From contig JAQGFW010016275.1 in assembly GCA_030463445.1 (NCBI GenBank), forward strand, positions 1 through 28,425: a DNA stretch of 28,425 bases, written 5' to 3'. Origin of the DNA: Euplotes aediculatus. Lineage: Eukaryota > Ciliophora > Spirotrichea > Euplotida > Euplotidae. Position 1 is the stretch's first letter, and each line of letters starts with the position of its first letter. Of the stretch, positions 24,301-28,425 are shown piece by piece. The notes under the pieces were generated by a model. That model was not told the DNA's origin and made no database searches. It saw only the letters and a list, made by a program, of their open reading frames with translations. Position numbers and translations under genes: made by a program.

Positions 24301-25420
24301 TGTAATTGTTGTAGGCGGAGGGCTGGCAGGTTTATCTGCCGCCATTCAATTAGCGGAGAAAAACTACCGGGTACTGCTGATTGAGAAAAATTATTACCCC
24401 TTTCACCGGGTATGTGGAGAATATATCAGTGAGGAAAGCCGTCCCTTTCTGGAGCGTTTAGGGATTCCCGTGAGTTCCATGGAACTGCCCGAAATACGCC
24501 GGCTGCTGGTAACTGCTCCGGATGGCACTGCTTTGTCAACCCGATTAAATCCGGGTGGGTTTGGCATAAGCCGGTACTGGCTGGATGCCCTGATGGCAAG
24601 TAAGGCAAAACAGGCAGGGGCTATTGTAATGGAAGGCAAAAAGGTGCAGGATGTCCGCTATAAAAATGGCTGGATGGAAGTTCAGGTGAGCGGTGCCGTT
24701 ATGGAAGCCCGGCTGGTGCTGGGATGTTTCGGAAAAAGATCGGCGCTTGATCTGAAGATGAACCGCTCCTTCACGCTGGAAAAGCCTGGTAAACTCAACA
24801 ATTTTATCGGGGTTAAATATCATATTAAGTGGGATGATCCGGAGGATCTTATTTCACTCCATAATTTTAAAGACGGCTATTGTGGGATCAGCCGGATTGA
24901 AAACGACCAGTATTGTTTATGTTACCTGACTACAGCGAACAATCTGGGGCTCAGTAATAATTCCATCGGGCAGATGGAGAAAACTATTTTATCAGTCAAT
25001 CCGTATCTGTCCAGGATTTTTAGTGAGGCAAAAAAAATCAGGCAGGAGCCGGTAAGTATTGCACAGGTATCTTTCGCGCCAAAATCACAGGTGGACAACC
25101 ATGTGTTGATGGTGGGGGATGCGGCCGGATTAATTACGCCTCTTTGCGGAAATGGTATGAGTATGGCATTGCAGGGGAGTTATCTGGCAGTTCAGGCTGC
25201 TGTCCCATTTCTGGAAGGCATCTGTTCCAGAACAGCGATGGAAGCCGAGTATACCCGAAGCTGGCGGGGGGCATTCGCTTCCCGCTTGCGCACCGGACGG
25301 ATTATCCAATCCTTTTTTGGAGACCCCTGGTTGTCAAAAGGCCTTATTTTCGCAGGAAACAAATTACCGGGATTAACCCGCTGGCTGATCGGGAAAACTC
25401 ACGGAGAAAAATATGTATGA
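24278..25420 (+). CDS. FAD-dependent oxidoreductase, geranylgeranyl-reductase/hydroxylase type
   Basis: Flavoprotein of 380 residues. The N-terminal Rossmann motif is VVGGGLAGLSAA (11-22) with Glu36 ending strand 2. HRVCGEYIS (43-51) is the signature shared by geranylgeranyl reductases and related enzymes. The second FAD motif VGDAAGLITPLCGNGM spans 279-294. Relatives hydroxylate aromatic rings or reduce isoprenoid double bonds. Either fits here: ring oxidation to a quinone, or saturation of a prenyl tail. It overlaps the methyltransferase by 23 bases, and its TGA overlaps the next ATG as ATGA. Membership of the biosynthetic operon is well supported; the reaction is not. Confidence 0.88.
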   Translation: MQDPNQYDVIVVGGGLAGLSAAIQLAEKNYRVLLIEKNYYPFHRVCGEYISEESRPFLERLGIPVSSMELPEIRRLLVTAPDGTALSTRLNPGGFGISRYWLDALMASKAKQAGAIVMEGKKVQDVRYKNGWMEVQVSGAVMEARLVLGCFGKRSALDLKMNRSFTLEKPGKLNNFIGVKYHIKWDDPEDLISLHNFKDGYCGISRIENDQYCLCYLTTANNLGLSNNSIGQMEKTILSVNPYLSRIFSEAKKIRQEPVSIAQVSFAPKSQVDNHVLMVGDAAGLITPLCGNGMSMALQGSYLAVQAAVPFLEGICSRTAMEAEYTRSWRGAFASRLRTGRIIQSFFGDPWLSKGLIFAGNKLPGLTRWLIGKTHGEKYV

Positions 25421-26883
25421 ACCGGATATCCGTTGCTATGAAGCATATCATCCTGTTAATGGCCACAACCATTGGATTTACCAGGATACTGGCACAAGAT
25501 TACCATGCCATAACCGGGTCGAATTATGCTGGCGCACTCAGTGTACATAATAACCCGGCTTCTATTGTGAATGTTCCATATCCCTGGGATATAACGCTGG
25601 CGGGTTTACAGGCAAAATACCAGACCAATGTGATCCGGGTGGTTAATTATTCGCTGCTCTCTTCTCCGGCATCCTCCGAGTTTTTTATAACCAGTGGTGA
25701 ATATGCCCGCAAAGGCAATGAGCAATTGAACCTGAACCTGCTCAATACCCGCCTTGCATTGGGAAAAAAAACGGTGCTTGCGCTCGGTGCCAACCTGAGA
25801 TCATTCGCCAATATCAGTACTGCTTCTTATAACTTTTCAGACAGTATAGAAACGGTGAATGAATTGTTTGCACTGAATCCTGGAAATACACCGTTGGAAG
25901 CCAGAATGCGGACCAGCAGCTGGGTCGAATTATACGGAGCCATCGGCAGAACACTTTTTGATGAACCGGGATTCCGGATCAACGCGGGACTAACGATGAA
26001 GGTTAACCGGGGAATCGGTGGTGCGCGGCTGGAACTGGATGGCATGTACCGGGATCGTACCATTGTCAACGGTACTCCTCAATATGTACTACGTGAGGGA
26101 CAGTTTGCTTATGGGTATTCATCTAATATTGATCGCTGGAATTCTGGCCGCACAACAACAGAAAACCTTCGTGAAGTACTAACGGCAACGCGTATGGGAT
26201 TATCGCTGGATGCAGGGCTGGAATTGCTGATTAAGCCTCAGGGAACGCCGGGATTCATGGAAGACGAAGAAACCTATTATGATTACGATTGGAAAATCGG
26301 CGCTTCACTGCTCGATCTGGGGTATGCGTTCTATCGATATAGTAATAACAGCCGCACGGGCCGTATTCCGGTTACCGGTCTGAATGCAGATCGTCTGGAT
26401 CAGGCCTTCCTCGAAGGTATTCCCAATATGGACGCCTTCAGCGATTCTGTAGCAGCAGTTTTTGATGCCCGAACGGTGTCCGGAGATTTCCGGATATGGG
26501 CACCCACGCGACTGGTACTGAATGTGGATCGGTTTATCAATAGTGCCTTTTATTTGAATGCAGAGCTCAGTGTGAATGTGATCAGTCTGTTGGGGGATAA
26601 ACGGCTCTATGTAAAAAATATGAATGCCATTCGGGTTACACCCCGTTGGGAAACCAGGCGGTTTGGGGCCTATATGCCCTTCCTGTACAATGCGCAGAAT
26701 CAGTTCTGGGTAGGTGCAGCCATCAAGGCCGGTCCCCTGCTGCTGGGAGTGCATAACCTCGGTAATGTATTTGGCAAAAAGTCGAAGGCAAACGGAGGGG
26801 GTTATATCGCCATTACTATCCGCCCGGGTAAACGGGTGACGGGAGAAAAACGGGACCGGGGACTTGATTGTCCGCCTTATTAG
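25417..26883 (+). CDS. DUF5723-family exported protein
   Basis: A predicted outer-membrane or periplasmic beta-rich protein of about 488 residues. The ATG at 25417 forms an ATGA overlap with the FAD gene stop; a second ATG at 25438 (MKHIILLMATTIGFTRILAQ) gives a tighter signal peptide and may be the true start. The mature N-terminus DYHAITGSNYAGALSVHNNP, followed by ASIVNVPYPWDITLAG, is the DUF5723 hallmark: an N-terminal strand with an Asn-Pro-Ala turn as in FadL/PorV-like barrels. The open frame extends upstream to 25144 but there only shadows the FAD gene. The function of the family is unknown. Coupling to the biosynthetic genes suggests a role in moving or hosting a lipid product. Confidence 0.82.
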   Translation: MNRISVAMKHIILLMATTIGFTRILAQDYHAITGSNYAGALSVHNNPASIVNVPYPWDITLAGLQAKYQTNVIRVVNYSLLSSPASSEFFITSGEYARKGNEQLNLNLLNTRLALGKKTVLALGANLRSFANISTASYNFSDSIETVNELFALNPGNTPLEARMRTSSWVELYGAIGRTLFDEPGFRINAGLTMKVNRGIGGARLELDGMYRDRTIVNGTPQYVLREGQFAYGYSSNIDRWNSGRTTTENLREVLTATRMGLSLDAGLELLIKPQGTPGFMEDEETYYDYDWKIGASLLDLGYAFYRYSNNSRTGRIPVTGLNADRLDQAFLEGIPNMDAFSDSVAAVFDARTVSGDFRIWAPTRLVLNVDRFINSAFYLNAELSVNVISLLGDKRLYVKNMNAIRVTPRWETRRFGAYMPFLYNAQNQFWVGAAIKAGPLLLGVHNLGNVFGKKSKANGGGYIAITIRPGKRVTGEKRDRGLDCPPY

Positions 26884-26890
26884 TTAAAAG

Positions 26891-26908
26891 TTTCAATAAC
26901 TATTGAAA
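26891..26908. promoter_or_regulatory. 18-base palindrome, likely operator of the adjacent GbsR/MarR regulator
   Basis: TTTCAATA-AC-TATTGAAA has perfect 8-base arms around a 2-base centre. It starts 8 bases after the DUF5723 stop and ends 27 bases before the ATG of the regulator gene. MarR/GbsR dimers bind such palindromes and often control their own genes. No second copy was found in the window by eye. Confidence 0.6.
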
Positions 26909-26935
26909 GCAGTTGGGGATTCTGTACATTGCCAT

Positions 26936-27442
26936 ATGAAACTGGAAGCAGCGAAGGCGCAATTCATACAGACCTGGGGATCACTCGCAACCCAATGGGG
27001 GATCAACAAAACCATGGCACAGATTCATGCCCTGCTCTTAATTACACCGGATCCAGTAAGTCAGGACGATCTGATGGAAGAGCTGAGTATCAGCAGGGGC
27101 AGCGCCAATATGAATATCCGGGAATTGATAGACTGGGGATTGGTGGATCGGGTAGTTGTACCAGGTGAGCGAAAGGAATATTTTCTGGCAGAAAAAGATA
27201 TATGGAAAGTGTTTCGCCAGATTGTAAAAGAGCGAAAAAAACGAGAGTTAGAACCGCTGTTAAAAGTGCTGGAGCAATTGCAGGAAGTAGAAGGGGATAA
27301 GAAAAACCGGGAGGCAAAAGCATTCAGGGATACGCTCGGCAATATTCACAAATTTGTAGGTCAGGCTGATAAATCACTCGATACACTAACCAGGGCTGAT
27401 GAGAACTGGTTTTGGGGAAGCCTGATCAAACTGATAAAATAA
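26936..27442 (+). CDS. GbsR/MarR-family transcriptional regulator
   Basis: A 168-residue winged-helix regulator. The start chosen is ATG 26936 (MKLEAAKAQFIQTWGSLATQ); a TTG at 26903 is in frame, but it falls inside the palindrome and adds residues that do not look conserved. The HTH covers about 20-85 (INKTMAQIHALLLITPDPVS, MEELSISRGSANMNIRELID), with the wing at GLVDRVVVPGERKEYF. A charged helix (about 85-125) would form the dimer. GbsR relatives sense choline-like or other small molecules and repress neighbouring operons. It sits at the end of the polyketide operon, so control of that operon or of the envelope genes is plausible. Confidence 0.88.
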   Translation: MKLEAAKAQFIQTWGSLATQWGINKTMAQIHALLLITPDPVSQDDLMEELSISRGSANMNIRELIDWGLVDRVVVPGERKEYFLAEKDIWKVFRQIVKERKKRELEPLLKVLEQLQEVEGDKKNREAKAFRDTLGNIHKFVGQADKSLDTLTRADENWFWGSLIKLIK

Positions 27443-27448
27443 GAACCT

Positions 27449-27817
27449 ATGTCGGATCCTAAGAAAACACTGGTACTGGGAGCATCGGAAAATCCTTCCC
27501 GGTACAGTAATCTTGCCATTCAAAGTTTACAAAAATACCATCATCCTGTGGTTGCCATCGGGAAGCGGGCAGGAGAAGTAAATGGTGTACCCATTCAGAC
27601 CGATTCTCCTGATCTGGAAGGAATAGATACCGTAACCCTCTATCTCTCCCGGGAAAACCAGGAAGACTATATTCCCTACATACTATCGCTGAAGCCAAGG
27701 CGAATTATCTTCAATCCAGGGGCGGAAAACCCTGAACTGGCAAGGCTGGCAAGGGAAAATAACATCTACCCGCAGGAAGCCTGCACACTTGTTCTGCTGA
27801 GTACCGGGCAGTACTGA
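27449..27817 (+). CDS. CoA-binding domain protein (Rossmann fold)
   Basis: A 122-residue single-domain protein. The glycine-rich turn LVLGASENPSRYSNLAI (8-24) and the end NPGAENPELARLARENNIYP followed by EACTLVLLSTGQY mark the CoA-binding family related to the N-terminal domain of succinyl-CoA synthetase alpha. Family members of this size bind CoA in vitro or carry CoA on a cysteine; the conserved Cys in EACTLVLL is kept. Their cell role is unclear. It starts 6 bases after the regulator stop, so the two are very likely co-transcribed. Confidence 0.85.
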   Translation: MSDPKKTLVLGASENPSRYSNLAIQSLQKYHHPVVAIGKRAGEVNGVPIQTDSPDLEGIDTVTLYLSRENQEDYIPYILSLKPRRIIFNPGAENPELARLARENNIYPQEACTLVLLSTGQY

Positions 27818-27867
27818 GTTAATTTTTTTATAACACAAACATTCTGTTTAGGTAACTGGTTTTTCGG

Positions 27868-27875
27868 TAAATTAG
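27868..27875 (+). promoter_or_regulatory. Possible -7 element of the YkuK-family gene
   Basis: TAAATTAG is one mismatch from TANNTTTG, 14 bases before the ATG. A TTTA at about 27847-27850 stands in for the -33 box with a 17-base spacer. The match is weak. A T-rich run (27821-27830) after the CoA-binding gene stop has no hairpin before it. Confidence 0.3.
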
Positions 27876-27889
27876 GAAAACCTATTATT

Positions 27890-28363
27890 ATGTTATGGAG
27901 AAAATTTAACGGCGACACGATCGAGCTTCCGATCCGTGACGCTGTAGAAAGAGCCATTCGTAAGGAAACTGAAGAAGGCTATCGCCTCAAGGTATGCATC
28001 GGTACCGATTCCCAGGTAAAAGGATCAGAAACAGAATTTGCCACCGTGATTGTTTTTTTACGGGAAGGACATGGAGGATTCATGTTTATCCATAATGAAA
28101 AAACCCGCCTGAAGTATTCTATCAAGGAACGTATGCTGGTAGAAGTAGCCAGGAGCATTGAAATCGCTTACGAACTTTGCGGATTGTTTACCACCTACAA
28201 TGTTGACATGGAAGTGCATGCCGACATTAACACCAACCCGCATTTCAAAAGTAACGATGCGTTGAAAGAAGCGATGGGTTATATTCTGGGAATGGGTTTT
28301 GCGTTTAAAGCCAAACCGGAAGCCTTTGCCAGCAGCAGCTGTGCCAATAAGGTGGTAAACTAA
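27890..28363 (+). CDS. YkuK family RNase H-like protein
   Basis: A 157-residue protein of the YkuK/DUF458 family, whose predicted fold is RNase H-like. The pattern CIGTDSQVKGSETEFATVIV (36-55) gives the first conserved acidic residue (Asp40) in strand 1, and EVHADINTNPHFKSNDALKE holds the conserved His110 and Asp112. The C-terminal KAKPEAFASSSCANKV is also family-typical. The length is normal for the short form. No substrate has been shown that I know of; in spore-formers the genes are stress- or sporulation-linked, which does not transfer here. It stands alone with a short leader. Confidence 0.88.
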   Translation: MLWRKFNGDTIELPIRDAVERAIRKETEEGYRLKVCIGTDSQVKGSETEFATVIVFLREGHGGFMFIHNEKTRLKYSIKERMLVEVARSIEIAYELCGLFTTYNVDMEVHADINTNPHFKSNDALKEAMGYILGMGFAFKAKPEAFASSSCANKVVN

Positions 28364-28400
28364 GCTGACTGTCCAATCGCCCTGTTCAAGTGGTGTACAC

Positions 28401-28419
28401 ACAACGCTAAGGGCGTTGT
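28401..28419. terminator. Hairpin after the YkuK-family gene
   Basis: ACAACGC-TAAGG-GCGTTGT is a perfect 7-base stem with a 5-base loop, 38 bases after the stop codon. A palindromic GTGTACAC precedes it at 28394-28401. No T-run is seen before the window ends, so it may be a terminator or the start of a repeat that continues outside. Confidence 0.4.
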
Positions 28420-28425
28420 CTCCCC

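Noticed and set aside
25144-25416. Long N-terminal extension of the DUF5723 protein
   Set aside because: This part only shadows the FAD oxidoreductase in another frame; the signal peptide begins at 25417 or 25438.
26903-26935. TTG start for the GbsR/MarR regulator
   Set aside because: It falls within the 18-base palindrome; ATG at 26936 gives the usual family start.
1-28425. Mobile element, prophage or defence system
   Set aside because: No transposase, integrase, phage structural or known defence gene is seen, and all genes look like stable chromosomal residents.

Overview
The window reads as a chromosomal segment from a member of the Bacteroidota, most likely family Chitinophagaceae. Four things point there: promoter-like sites of the Bacteroidota type (TTG or TTTG, about 20 bases, then TANNTTTG); little sign of Shine-Dalgarno sites; envelope families typical of the phylum (a TonB-dependent receptor with a carboxypeptidase-regulatory-like domain, a small acidic lipoprotein, a DUF5723 protein, a Wzi/RemB-like protein); and a dihydroorotase with the DQVHFREPG signature. 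I see no transposon, phage, CRISPR array, tRNA or rRNA. The genus is not assigned.

Layout. 1-2092 (-): pheT, running off the left edge. 2093-2682: a 590-base divergent gap with DnaA-box-like 9-mers, GTGAAAC repeats, a predicted dnaB promoter and a 14-base palindrome; it is a candidate replication origin or a DnaA-controlled dnaB promoter. 2683-4964 (+): dnaB and rsmE, overlapping by one base. 4966-6852 (-): pyrD then terC. 6853-7076: a promoter and a nested inverted/tandem repeat leading into a thiolase (7077-8252, +). 8394-10873 (+): a NarL-type response regulator coupled to a TPR-containing histidine kinase. 10943-13873 (+): a TonB-dependent receptor with its own promoter and a partner lipoprotein. 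13854-19956 (-): pyrC, a MutS-like ATPase, a ComM/YifB ATPase and an ABC exporter, closely spaced in that order of transcription.

19990-27817 (+) is the most distinctive part: a close-packed run of a Wzi/RemB-like outer-membrane protein, a UbiA-superfamily prenyltransferase, a type III polyketide synthase, a SAM methyltransferase, an FAD oxidoreductase of the geranylgeranyl-reductase type, a DUF5723 protein, a GbsR/MarR regulator preceded by an 18-base palindrome, and a CoA-binding protein. Several of these genes overlap. The core four enzymes could build a polyketide ring from an acyl starter and malonyl-CoA, attach an isoprenoid or similar tail, methylate it and oxidise or reduce it, giving a lipid-like phenol or quinone. 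The flanking envelope proteins suggest the product belongs to, or passes through, the outer membrane. The product itself cannot be read from the sequence. A YkuK-family RNase H-like gene (27890-28363) and a hairpin close the window.

Residue numbers were counted by eye from the conceptual translations. Promoter and operator calls are pattern matches only.
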